DNA of 64,000 nt, taken from NCBI RefSeq assembly GCF_009759665.1, contig NZ_WQNE01000002.1, positions 248,001-312,000 on the forward strand. Reading direction: 5' to 3'. A model generated the notes under the pieces. The model had not been told where the DNA came from. It made no database searches and saw nothing but the letters and a program-made list of their open reading frames with translations. A program made the position numbers and the translations under genes. This document shows, in pieces, positions 37,070 to 45,351 of the stretch; positions within the stretch are counted from its first letter, which is position 1; every line of letters starts with the position of its first letter. The stretch comes from Bradyrhizobium cajani. Its GTDB lineage: Bacteria > Pseudomonadota > Alphaproteobacteria > Rhizobiales > Xanthobacteraceae.

Positions 37070-38413
37070 TCATGAGAATCCGATGCGCATAGTCATGGAC
37101 GGATGTGCGGTCGGGTAATAGCGCCGGCCTTTTTCGACGCCGCTCAGCAACCGCGGCCGCGCCCCGCCCTTGTGCATCGTCAGTGCCAAGGCGATGCAGA
37201 ACTGCACCAGTTCCAGACATGCCAGGTGGTAACCGATGCAGACGTGTTGACCGGTACCGAACTGCAGCATGTCCGCCAGCCGGATCGGCTCGGTGCGTTC
37301 CAGCCACCGCGCAAAGCGAAACTGATGAGGCGCCTCGTGCAGCAGCGCCGAGGTCGAGAAATGCAACAGCGGGATGCACAGATCGGTGCCCGCGGGAATG
37401 TGCCGTTGGCTGAGTCGCAATTCACGCACTGCGCGACGCACCAGGAGCGGCGTCGGCGGATGCATGCGCAGCGTCTCGCGGAACAGCGCCTCGGCGACCG
37501 GACACTCCGCCAAGTCGGCGTGCCGCGTCGGCACCGCGCCCACGCGTTGCGCCTCCTCGACCAGAGCGTCCCACAGCCCAGGCTGCCGCGCCAGCTCGAT
37601 CACCATCCAGGCCATCGTTGAAGCGGTGGTGTCGTGACCACCAAGCAGCAGCAAGCGGATATTGGCGACGAGGACCTCATCGGAGAGCGCATCGTCGCTG
37701 CGATCGAAGGCGCTCACCATGTCGTTGATCAACCCGGTGCGCGCGGCATGTTCGCGCGCGTCGCGAACGAAGTCGCGCAACCGCGCATCGATCCAGTCGC
37801 GGGCGGCGCGACCGCGCCGCAAGGGCAGTCCGGGCAGGTCCACCGGGGGCGCGACGATCAACTGCAGCAGTTGCCGGTACTTGCGACGCCATTCCGGCAG
37901 GTCCTCCGCGGGGATTCCCATGAGGCTGAAGATGAGCTTGAGCATCAGATCGCCGGTTTCGCGCAGGATGGTTACGTCGCCGCGGTCGCGCCACCTCTGC
38001 ACCCGCGCCCGGATGACGGGCGCGAACAGCTCGCCGACGCCGGCCTGGGTCAGCCCCGTGGGCAGGAACGCCGCCTGGATCGCACCGCGCGCCTGCCGGT
38101 GCGCGCCGCCGTCCTGGGCGACCAACGTTCCGCCAAACAATTCGGGCGCGATATCTTCGATCAGCGCCGAGGACACGTCCTTGTGCCGGAGCAGTGCGAT
38201 CGCATCCGGATCCAGACAGGTCACCATGTGTCCGGCAGGGCCGAAGTCCAGCCAGAAGTGGCTGCCCAGCGTCCGTTCCGCGCGCCGCAGCAGGCGCGGC
38301 AGGTCGCAGACGATGGCGGGAAGATGCCCGACCAAGGGGAAAGCGCCGGGCACGACCGGGATGTCGTGCCGCAACCGATCTCGGCGGTTCAGCGGGTTGA
38401 GCAGCATGTCCAT
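37070..38413 (-). CDS. Cytochrome P450 CYP117, ent-kaurene oxidase
   Basis: 447 residues. P450 landmarks are the I-helix GGHDTT (258-263), ExxR at E313-TL-R316 followed by MHPPTPLLVRRAV, and the heme loop FGTGQHVCIG with the ligand C392. In rhizobia CYP117 oxidises ent-kaurene to ent-kaurenoic acid. The ATG at 38413 overlaps the SDR stop (TGATG), giving tight coupling. An in-frame extension to 38650 runs back inside the SDR gene and is not real. Confidence 0.94.
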   Translation of the reverse strand: MDMLLNPLNRRDRLRHDIPVVPGAFPLVGHLPAIVCDLPRLLRRAERTLGSHFWLDFGPAGHMVTCLDPDAIALLRHKDVSSALIEDIAPELFGGTLVAQDGGAHRQARGAIQAAFLPTGLTQAGVGELFAPVIRARVQRWRDRGDVTILRETGDLMLKLIFSLMGIPAEDLPEWRRKYRQLLQLIVAPPVDLPGLPLRRGRAARDWIDARLRDFVRDAREHAARTGLINDMVSAFDRSDDALSDEVLVANIRLLLLGGHDTTASTMAWMVIELARQPGLWDALVEEAQRVGAVPTRHADLAECPVAEALFRETLRMHPPTPLLVRRAVRELRLSQRHIPAGTDLCIPLLHFSTSALLHEAPHQFRFARWLERTEPIRLADMLQFGTGQHVCIGYHLACLELVQFCIALALTMHKGGARPRLLSGVEKGRRYYPTAHPSMTMRIGFS

Positions 38414-39258
38414 CAGCAGCGCGGCGACGCAGCCGCTTCGGCGGTCTCGCCGGAAGGCCGCGCGGCGCGGCTGTTCCCACCGTCGGCGTACGTCGGCACA
38501 TGCGCCAGCATGCCGCCGTCGATGCACACCACTTGTCCGGTGATGAACGCAGCATCGTCGGAGAGCAGGAACGCCACCAGCGCGGCCACGTCCTCGGGGC
38601 GGCCGACGCGCGGCAGGAGCTGGTGCCGGCGCAGATGCCGTTGCATGCACTCGTCGAGCTTGGCCAGGAGACGCTCGGTCATGATGAGACCCGGCGCAAC
38701 CGCGTTGCAGCGGATCTGCGCATGACCGTACTGGGTGGCGAGCGAGGCCGATAGCATGTTCATCGCCGCCTTCGATGCGGCGTAGGACGTCAGCGCAATG
38801 TCACCGCTGAGCCCCTGGCAAGACGACATGTTGACGATCGCGCCACCGCCGCGGGCGATCATCCCTGGGATGGCCTGCCGGCAGCAGAGCAATGTGCCGC
38901 GCAGATTGGTTGCCATGGTCTCATCCCAGACCGCCAGGTCCAGGTCGAGGATCGCGCGGTCGCGCGGAGTCAGATGCATGGCGCCCGCGTTGTTCACCAG
39001 GAGATCGACCGCACTGAAGTGCCGCGCCGCCGTATCGAACAGCGCTGCCACAGCCTGCGCCTCGGCGATGTCGATGGCCAGGGCGAGCGCGCGACCCGCC
39101 TCGGCAGCGATTTGCGCGGTGCACGCCGAGGCCGCCGAGCCATCGATGTCGGCGACCACCACTCTGCCGCCCTCGCGCGCGATGGCGAGGGCGCATGCCT
39201 TGCCGATCCCGGCGCCGGCGCCGGTCACCACGGCTACCTTGCCTTCAAACCGTCCCAT
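38413..39258 (-). CDS. Short-chain dehydrogenase of the gibberellin operon (GA12-aldehyde oxidation)
   Basis: 281 residues starting [20 protein letters not shown], with NNAG ([13 protein letters not shown]), catalytic serine and YAASK ([17 protein letters not shown]), and [12 protein letters not shown]. The ATG at 39258 has AGGAGG 6 nt upstream. In other rhizobia the GA-operon SDR oxidises GA12-aldehyde to GA12. It overlaps the end of the CYP114-ferredoxin gene by 14 nt and the start of CYP117. Confidence 0.92.
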   Translation of the reverse strand: MGRFEGKVAVVTGAGAGIGKACALAIAREGGRVVVADIDGSAASACTAQIAAEAGRALALAIDIAEAQAVAALFDTAARHFSAVDLLVNNAGAMHLTPRDRAILDLDLAVWDETMATNLRGTLLCCRQAIPGMIARGGGAIVNMSSCQGLSGDIALTSYAASKAAMNMLSASLATQYGHAQIRCNAVAPGLIMTERLLAKLDECMQRHLRRHQLLPRVGRPEDVAALVAFLLSDDAAFITGQVVCIDGGMLAHVPTYADGGNSRAARPSGETAEAAASPRC

Positions 39259-40849
39259 GGTGTCCTCCTGGATTGCGTTGATCTCGCGCGGCATGCCGCT
39301 CCGCCTCCGCCGGAGAAGGCGCACTGTCGGCGCTGGCGCGCTCGTCACCGCCAGCTTCGCTTCTGATGACGCGAATGGCGGCGACCGGGCACTGGCTGGC
39401 TGCGAGCCGCACGGCGACGTGCAGCGCCTGCGGGACGGTCGCCCCGCACACTTCGGCGACGCCGTCCGGTTCGCGCTGGCGAAAAGTACCCGGTAGCGTC
39501 AGCACGCACTGTCCGCTGGTCCCGCACAGATCTTGGTCGACCACCACGCGCATCTCAGCCCCCTGCGCACGCAGCCGCACCGGCAGCGCGCGGAACGTCC
39601 TAAGGAATGCGGAGGGCTCCCGGGTGGGCAGCTCGGCCAATGCCAGCGCGGGGAAGCGCGCCTGAATCCGCGGCAAACTTTCGGCCAACTGCACCCGGGC
39701 CAGTTGCGCACCGAGGCAGAAGTGGATGCCGTGGCCGAAGCTCAGCATGATCTTCCCGTCGGTCGACATGCCGGGACTGGTGCCGTAGAACCGCGCGGGA
39801 TCGAAGCGGTCGGGATCGGCGAAGGCGTCAGGGTCGCGATTGCCAGACGCGATCAGCACGCGCACGTCCGCGTTCTTCGGGATCACCACGCCGCCTAATT
39901 CGATGTCGCGCTGGGCGATACGCGGAATGGAGCTGAACATTGCCGGCGCGTCGCAGCGCAGGACTTCTTCGACGAATGCCTTCACCCCCATGGCGTCTCC
40001 CTGCAGCCAGTGCCGCTGTTCGGGATAGGCCAGCATCGCCAGGACCGCATGGTCGATGGTCGCAGCAGTGGTGGCGAAGCCACCCAGCAGCATGCCCCAC
40101 AACATGCTGATCAACTCCGCATCTGACAGCGTGTCGGCATCGTCGTCGTGTGCGCCGACCAGCATCGACACGATGTCGTGGCTGGGATCGGTGCGCTTGC
40201 GCTGTATGAGACCGCCGAAGTAGGCCTTCACTCTGGCACTGGCCGCGTCCGCCGCGGCGAGCCGGGGATCGCTGGTGTGCGGGCTCAGGCCTTCCAGAAT
40301 GGCGCCGATGCCGGCGGCGAGCCCGAACATGTCGTCCTGGGGCATGCCAAACAGTTCGGCGAAGACCAGTATTGGCAAGGCCAGCGCGAATTCCCGATGC
40401 AGGTCCACGGCCTCCCCACGCTCCAGCGCGGGCGCCATGCCGTCCAGCCGCGCTTCGACAATGCGCGCGATGCTCGGCCGCAGGTTGTCGATCTGGCCCA
40501 TGGTGAAATCGCGCGAGATCAGCCGGCGCAGACGCGTATGCGTCGGTGGGTCCTTCATCGCTAGTGTGGAGGCCAGCAGATTGAGCGACAGGCTGGTCGC
40601 CGCATGCGGAAAATAACGCGCCAGTTCGCTCGGCGCCGGTCCCCGAAACGCATCGCCTGTGGCCTTGAGAGCCCAGTGGATGTCGGCGTGTCGACTCAAC
40701 AGAAAGAGGCCCGACGCCGCGCGATGCACCGGGTCGTGGTCGCGCAACCACCGCATGAACGGATACGGATCGTGGATCCACGCCGGCGACGCCAGTTCGG
40801 CGAAGGCGTCCCGGCATGCTGTCGTGGTTTCTTGGACGTCCATCTTCAT
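39245..40849 (-). CDS. CYP114-ferredoxin fusion (gibberellin ring contraction)
   Basis: 534 residues. Residues ~10-430 are CYP114: heme loop [10 protein letters not shown] with C378, and an I-helix GGFATT (256-261) that lacks the usual acidic residue. Residues ~433-496 form a small ferredoxin ([25 protein letters not shown]) with C442, C448 and C487 placed for a 3Fe-4S cluster. In rhizobia CYP114 with this ferredoxin turns ent-kaurenoic acid into GA12-aldehyde by contracting ring B. Here the two are one polypeptide, so the electron donor is tethered. It appears intact. Confidence 0.92.
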   Translation of the reverse strand: MKMDVQETTTACRDAFAELASPAWIHDPYPFMRWLRDHDPVHRAASGLFLLSRHADIHWALKATGDAFRGPAPSELARYFPHAATSLSLNLLASTLAMKDPPTHTRLRRLISRDFTMGQIDNLRPSIARIVEARLDGMAPALERGEAVDLHREFALALPILVFAELFGMPQDDMFGLAAGIGAILEGLSPHTSDPRLAAADAASARVKAYFGGLIQRKRTDPSHDIVSMLVGAHDDDADTLSDAELISMLWGMLLGGFATTAATIDHAVLAMLAYPEQRHWLQGDAMGVKAFVEEVLRCDAPAMFSSIPRIAQRDIELGGVVIPKNADVRVLIASGNRDPDAFADPDRFDPARFYGTSPGMSTDGKIMLSFGHGIHFCLGAQLARVQLAESLPRIQARFPALALAELPTREPSAFLRTFRALPVRLRAQGAEMRVVVDQDLCGTSGQCVLTLPGTFRQREPDGVAEVCGATVPQALHVAVRLAASQCPVAAIRVIRSEAGGDERASADSAPSPAEAERHAARDQRNPGGHHGTV

Positions 40850-40930
40850 TACCTGTTGGCTGGCTGATCTGACCGGTGCACGAGAGGTGCGCCCGCAAAC
40901 ACGATCGCGTCCCCCAGCCGCGTCCGCACA

Positions 40931-41472
40931 TCACCAGAAAACCGGGAACTCATCGAACCCGCCAGTGATGATCTCCTTGCGCAACTTCAATTGTTCGGGC
41001 GCGACGGCCAGGCGCAGCGCGGGAAAGCGCTGGAAAGATCGAACCGAACACCGCCTTGAGTTCCAGCCTTGGCCAGCTCCCCGCCGATGCAGGAGTGCGG
41101 CCCGTGGGAGAACGCCAGGTGCGGTTTTTCCTGGCGTCCTATGTCGAAGATTCCCGGCTCGTCGAAATTCCGCGGATCGAACGACGTAGCCGGCAGGCCG
41201 ACCAGCACCTTGCTCTCCGCGCGGGAATATGCACGCCCGCGATGGTCACGTCGGTGGGTGAACGCCGTCGGCGGCATTCCCGCCGGCCGGAACGCCGCAT
41301 CGGACAGCGCCACCTTGGCCTCGTCGTAGCCTGTCACCCACCAGCCTTCGTGCCCGGACGGGAAACGCACGCGGTGGATCGGACCGTTGGCGCGTAGCGC
41401 CAACATCTCGGGCGATGGCTCAATGTGATCGATGCGCCACATCGGCAGCATCGGCAGGGGTTGTTCGGACAC
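40931..41472 (-). pseudogene. CYP112 pseudogene (gibberellin C20 oxidase), internal deletion and frameshift
   Basis: A GTG at 41472 begins MSEQPLPMLPMWRIDHIEPS and continues normally to about residue 85 (RPAGMPPTAFT). The next sequence is RAESKVLVGLPATSFDPRNF, which belongs near residue 305 of an intact CYP112, so roughly 220 residues including the I-helix and ExxR are gone. The heme loop FSHGPHSCIGGELAK survives. A frameshift then sends the open frame to PSRPNN, while the true tail (LRLAVAPEQLKLRKEIITGG, FDEFPVFW) continues in another frame to the stop at 40931. CYP112 normally converts GA12 to GA9. This copy cannot be active. It is the first gene of the operon. Confidence 0.92.
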
Positions 41473-41659
41473 GGTGGCACTTCACTCTCTAAGCGATGGA
41501 AGGGCGGAAGTGCCCGCACGCGCTACGGTCACCGGCTTCACGTGCGCTTGCGTTCACTTCTGTTCGTCAACGATGATCGGCGGGGACGGCGACCGAACCC
41601 TGGAGCCTAATGTTGGCTTTAGCCAGCTACCGAATCTTGTAGTAGCCCCCTAAGCTAAG

Positions 41660-42054
41660 CGCCTGGTCCCGGCCGCATGCGCGTCTCAGAACACGGACCT
41701 GCAGCGCGATGCGCTGCTCGGCTCGCCAAGAGCGCTTTAGTCCAGGAGCGTGTTGCAAGCCACTTGCGCACGTTCACGTTAGCATCCGTGCCAAACTTCG
41801 AAGCGCGTTCTCGTCGACGAACTGCACGGTCACGAAATCCGGCGCGGCGCGACCTCGCCCGCCTCGGCTTCGTCATCGAACCCAAGGCCGGCTAGCTCTG
41901 CCGGCGCCGCTTCAGACTCCGCGAGAGATAGGGACACCCTCGGTTGGGAACGCCTTGGCGTATTCGATCGCCGCCTCAACCTGATCCGCGTCAGCGATGG
42001 AAAATCGTCGACAATCTCCTCTGCCGATTGCCCCCGCGCGAGGGCGTCCACCAT
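41660..42054 (-). pseudogene. Decayed DUF433/DUF5615 toxin-antitoxin pair
   Basis: Minus-strand MVDALARGQSAEEIVDDFPS is the C-terminal half of a DUF433 antitoxin. One base is lost after PSLTR, since the adjacent frame continues VEAAIEYAKAFPTEGVPISR and a stop. Downstream, VQFVDENALRSLARML resembles the start of a DUF5615 PIN-like toxin, followed by scrambled sequence. The DUF433 N-terminus is absent. Such pairs are common in mobile islands; this one is dead. Confidence 0.6.
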
Positions 42055-42480
42055 AGGCGGGAACTTTCGTGTTTTAATGATGGGTTGGTTGCGATCACCT
42101 AGGACCTGTACCCATCGACGCAGTTCAGACGATGAAGGCGGCTTTTGAGGTCGGCGTCGATCTTGCCGAGATCAAGGAGCTAGCTTGCCAAACGCGCCTC
42201 GGTGCGTGTCGAAGGACAGCTGCCCGATCACTACATACAGGCGACCCCGGGTGAGATCTCTAAAGGTCCATGAATGCCTGGATCAGCCCGCAGGAAAATA
42301 GCTACGGAAACAGAGCTCGACGGACTGAAGCGGCTGAGTGGAATCGCCCCCGTCCCAAATAAATCCGAAGCGGTCACGTCAAAACAGGAAGCGAGACGCT
42401 CTACGGGGAGCGACTGAAATTGGCAGCTTTCTCGCACATTGACTTGCGTTTATCTCGACGACCACCAACGGAGAGTCTTC
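42055..42480. other. Intergenic region with no recognised gene
   Basis: No coding frame or regulatory motif is recognised. It lies between the broken toxin-antitoxin pair and the PaiB-like gene and probably contains the latter's promoter. Confidence 0.4.
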
Positions 42481-43110
42481 ATGTACATACCAACCCACTT
42501 TCGAGATGACGACATCGAGAACATTCGAGCGACAATCCGCTGCGCCCGATTGGCCACCCTAGTCACAGCGACATTAGATGGGCCACTTGCGACGCCTCTT
42601 CCGCTCTTCCTCGATGAGAGCGAAGGCGAACACGGTACGTTATACGGGCATCTGGCGAAGGGCAATCCGCAATGGCGCACGGCCCCGATCGGAGAAGCTC
42701 TGGCGATCTTTACTGGCGCAGAGGCTTATGTGACGCCATCCTGGTATCCCAGCAAGCGACAAGCTGAACATGTGGTGCCGACATGGAATTACATCGCGGT
42801 CCACGCCCATGGGCCGATTGAGTTCTTCGACGATCCCACTCGCCTGCTTGAGGTTGTGACTCGTCTGACGAATATCCATGAGACGTCACGTGCGACGCCC
42901 TGGGCCGTCAGCGATGCTCCCGCGGATTTCGTCGCCGCCCAGTTGCGTGAAATCGTCGGCGTGCGCATCCCGATCACCATGGTCGAAGGCAAACGCAAGA
43001 TGAGCCAAAACCGCCCCGCGCCTGATCGCATTGGTATCGCCACCGGCTTAGCGGCGAGCAAACTACCACGGGACCAGGAAGTTGCAGCTCTTATCTTGGT
43101 TCAGGACTGA
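42481..43110 (+). CDS. FMN-binding PaiB-like protein
   Basis: 209 residues starting MYIPTHFRDDDIENIRATIR. PaiB-family blocks are YIPxHF, TATLDGPLATPLPLFLDE, TLYGHLAKGNPQWR, VTPSWYPSKRQAEHVVPTWN and VVEGKRKMSQNRP-like sequence (MVEGKRKMSQNRPAPDR). The family has a split-barrel flavin fold and is annotated as negative regulators or flavin-binding proteins. GGAGAG lies upstream of the ATG. No partner gene is evident. The substrate or target is unknown. Confidence 0.85.
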   Translation: MYIPTHFRDDDIENIRATIRCARLATLVTATLDGPLATPLPLFLDESEGEHGTLYGHLAKGNPQWRTAPIGEALAIFTGAEAYVTPSWYPSKRQAEHVVPTWNYIAVHAHGPIEFFDDPTRLLEVVTRLTNIHETSRATPWAVSDAPADFVAAQLREIVGVRIPITMVEGKRKMSQNRPAPDRIGIATGLAASKLPRDQEVAALILVQD

Positions 43111-43245
43111 GACGATAATGTGCAAGACCGGCGCCGCAGCCATCTTACATCTACAGCTCTCACAGACTGCAGCGGTCGGGCCATCAATTACCTCGCGATC
43201 ACGAACGGAAACGTCAGCTCGGGCTTGCCGCACTGTGCAGACACC

Positions 43246-43368
43246 TGTCGGTATTCTGACAGAGGCACAATCTCGTGTCAGGTCCAGTACAACGCGCATA
43301 GTAAGGTTTCAGACTTTCGAAAGCCCATTCGACTTTGCGCCCCCCGCTGCCTGGGATGGCTATTGCTT
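43246..43368 (+). promoter_or_regulatory. NifA-type promoter: two upstream activator sites plus sigma-54 -24/-12 element
   Basis: Two perfect TGT-N10-ACA sites lie at 43246-43261 and 43276-43291, 30 bp apart. A -24/-12 element TGGGATGGCTATTGCT follows at 43353-43368 with the required 10-bp spacing between GG and GC. The activator sites fall roughly 95 and 125 bp before the expected start near 43379, where NifA sites normally lie. The spacing is seen directly; NifA control is inferred. Confidence 0.7.
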
Positions 43369-43404
43369 AAAACAAAACGATCCAACAGAGCCACTCAGGC
43401 AGCA

Positions 43405-43515
43405 ATGCTCACGCTCTCCAAACTCTCTCTCGCCACCAAAGCAATTACATTGTTGAACCAATTCGCGCGCAAGTGCAAGGACTTGCAATCGAGACTCACG
43501 TCAGCGACATTTTGA
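43405..43515 (+). CDS. Possible 36-residue peptide downstream of the NifA-type promoter
   Basis: The first ATG after the predicted transcription start opens MLTLSKLSLATKAITLLNQF, ending ARKCKDLQSRLTSATF and a stop at 43515. The peptide is basic and amphipathic, with no recognised family. Its ribosome site is weak (AGGC). It is listed because it is the only frame properly placed to be made from this promoter. An untranslated RNA is an alternative. Confidence 0.3.
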   Translation: MLTLSKLSLATKAITLLNQFARKCKDLQSRLTSATF

Positions 43516-43989
43516 CATTTGCGAGCCGCGCAACTCAGTTTAGGAGCATGAGCAAGCAAGAGCGGCTGCGCTTGTATATGCAGGCAATGATTCGCCCCCG
43601 AAGGAGCCGTCATCGTCATAGCGAGCGATATGCCAGTTGAGACAGAACTTGCCCGCAGTCTGGATCTCGCCAACGTATAAATCTTGGATCATTTGTTTCC
43701 GAGGCGCGCTTGCGCGCGGCAGGGCCGGACTACATGATTCATGCACCATAACTATTGCCAATTCTACAGAAGCATTGGTTTCTTCAACGCAGTTAGTGAT
43801 TACAGCATGACTGCAGATTTGCCGTTTTCTCGCTACTGCTGTCCGCTTCGCGATTCGACACTCGAAGGGGTGAGCTCGGTGAGCGAGTTCTTTCGTCACT
43901 CGGCCCAACAACGGGTTCAGTTCGAGGTCCCGCGCCAAATGCCACGATTCGTTTACTGCCCATTGTCGAGTACATGCTTGTGTTTCGCT
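43516..43989. other. Intergenic region with no confirmed gene
   Basis: A minus-strand frame of 151 codons (43540-43995) is open, but it has no recognisable domain or ribosome site and runs into the sigma-54 promoter. On the plus strand nothing convincing is seen. The stretch could be a long leader between the NifA-type promoter and the dioxygenase gene. Confidence 0.4.
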
Positions 43990-44005
43990 TGGCACGATGC
44001 TTGCT
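43990..44005 (+). promoter_or_regulatory. Sigma-54 promoter upstream of the dioxygenase
   Basis: TGGCACGATGCTTGCT is a perfect -24/-12 element (TGGCAC-N5-TTGCT). Its -12 end lies 50 nt before the start codon of the TauD/TfdA gene. No TGT-N10-ACA site was found in the 250 nt before it, so the activator is unclear; the NifA sites at 43246-43291 are about 700 bp away. Confidence 0.7.
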
Positions 44006-44055
44006 GAAGATCATTTAAGGGGCGAGGAAGAACTGCAAGGGCTTGGAAAAGCAAG

Positions 44056-44964
44056 ATGAGCACAAACGCTTTGGTCGGATGCGTCATTCCGAGGACCGAT
44101 GTTGTGAAACGTGCAGCGCGCATCGGTGCCGAAGTCAAGAATATCAAGCTATCGGGCGACCTACCGGATCACATGATCGCCGCGATCAACAGATTATTGC
44201 TCGAGCACAAGGTGATCTTCTTCCGCAATCAAGGACATCTGAATGACGCTGAGCATGAGCGCTTTGCCGCTCGTCTCGGAAAGCTAGTGCCACATCCGAT
44301 GCTCGCTGCTACCAAGGGGATGGCGTCGCTCCTCGAACTCGACTCCACTCGCGGCGGCGGTCGCGCCGACGTTTGGCATGCGGATGGGACCTTCGCCGAC
44401 GCCTATCCAAAGATTCTGGTCCTGCGGGCCGTTGTAATGCCAACGTTCGGAGGCGACACCGTGTGGTCGAACACAGCTGCCGCTTATCTTGGTTTGCCCC
44501 CGCCGCTACAACGGCTTGCCGAGGGCCTATGGGCCGTTCACAGCAACGTCTTCGATTACGCCGGGATCGCGCGGGTCCGCGAGGTCGACAAGAAGCATTT
44601 TGAGGAGGTGTTCACCAGAACGGTTTTTGAGACCGAGCATCCCGTCGTACGCGTCCATCCCGAAACAGGCGAGCGGACGCTAGTGCTCGGCGCCTTGGTG
44701 AAGCACTTTATTGGCATCCGCAAATACGACGGACAAAAGCTGTTCGATCTGCTCCAGTCCCACATCACCGCGCCCGAAAACACTGTGCGCTGGAATTGGC
44801 TAGAGGGCGATATTGCGCTGTGGGATAACCGCGCAACGCAGCATTACGCGGTCAACGATTACGGGGACCAGCATCGCGTCGTACGTCGGGCCACGATCGA
44901 GGGTGACGTGCCTCTCAGTGTCGATGGCCGGAGCAGTGTAACGCGACTGAAGGTGACCGAATAA
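44056..44964 (+). CDS. TauD/TfdA family Fe(II)/2-oxoglutarate dioxygenase
   Basis: 302 residues. The iron triad is H108 and D110 in VWHADGTFAD, and H263 in WDNRATQHYAVNDYGDQHR. The arginine of HRVVRR, which anchors 2-oxoglutarate, follows. HKVIFFRNQGHLNDAEHERF is the usual early block. Family members hydroxylate or cleave small organic acids such as taurine, aryloxyacetates or amino-acid derivatives. A sigma-54 promoter directly upstream suggests expression during nitrogen fixation or nitrogen stress. The substrate is unknown. Confidence 0.88.
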   Translation: MSTNALVGCVIPRTDVVKRAARIGAEVKNIKLSGDLPDHMIAAINRLLLEHKVIFFRNQGHLNDAEHERFAARLGKLVPHPMLAATKGMASLLELDSTRGGGRADVWHADGTFADAYPKILVLRAVVMPTFGGDTVWSNTAAAYLGLPPPLQRLAEGLWAVHSNVFDYAGIARVREVDKKHFEEVFTRTVFETEHPVVRVHPETGERTLVLGALVKHFIGIRKYDGQKLFDLLQSHITAPENTVRWNWLEGDIALWDNRATQHYAVNDYGDQHRVVRRATIEGDVPLSVDGRSSVTRLKVTE

Positions 44965-45104
44965 CTGCACGTCGACTCCCAGCGCCCCCGGCTGAAAACT
45001 GGGAAAAATTCGTAATCGGAGTTGTTTCGGGAAAACTCGAAAGCACACCGACGCCATATCTCAGCTCTTAATGCCAACTCGGCAGCGCTTCGCAACCACG
45101 AGCA

Positions 45105-45347
45105 TCACTGTCCTTCACCGGCGGCCGGTATGTGGGCTTCACGTTTCAGTTTAGAAAATCCTCGGTCAGTGGCCATAAAGCGCGCCAACATGGGGGCGAT
45201 GAGTTTAGTCGGATCGACCACTTGACCACCCTGACGCGTAAGCACTTCTGCATAGGCGATGAGATCACGATGCACGGCGGCGGGCAGCTCCGCAGTCACT
45301 TTGACCGGCTTGTCGTCTGGAAGCTCTCCTATTTTAAGTTTGGACAT
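45105..45347 (-). CDS. DUF2274 domain protein of the transfer operon
   Basis: 80 residues: MSKLKIGELPDDKPVKVTAE, LPAAVHRDLIAYAEV, and LIAPMLARFMATDRGFSKLK. This is the DUF2274 pattern of small proteins that routinely follow trbI in integrative-element transfer operons. Its function is unknown; the ribbon-helix-helix-like length suggests DNA binding. It follows trbI by 4 nt and closes the operon. Confidence 0.82.
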   Translation of the reverse strand: MSKLKIGELPDDKPVKVTAELPAAVHRDLIAYAEVLTRQGGQVVDPTKLIAPMLARFMATDRGFSKLKREAHIPAAGEGQ

Positions 45348-45351
45348 GTTG

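Noticed and set aside
41473..41800. Possible sigma-54 or nod-box promoter upstream of the gibberellin operon
   Set aside because: I searched the minus strand by eye for TGG-N10-GC elements and nod-box-like sequence and found no acceptable match.
43540..43995. 151-codon minus-strand open frame
   Set aside because: No recognisable domain, no ribosome site, and it overlaps the sigma-54 promoter; treated as a chance frame.
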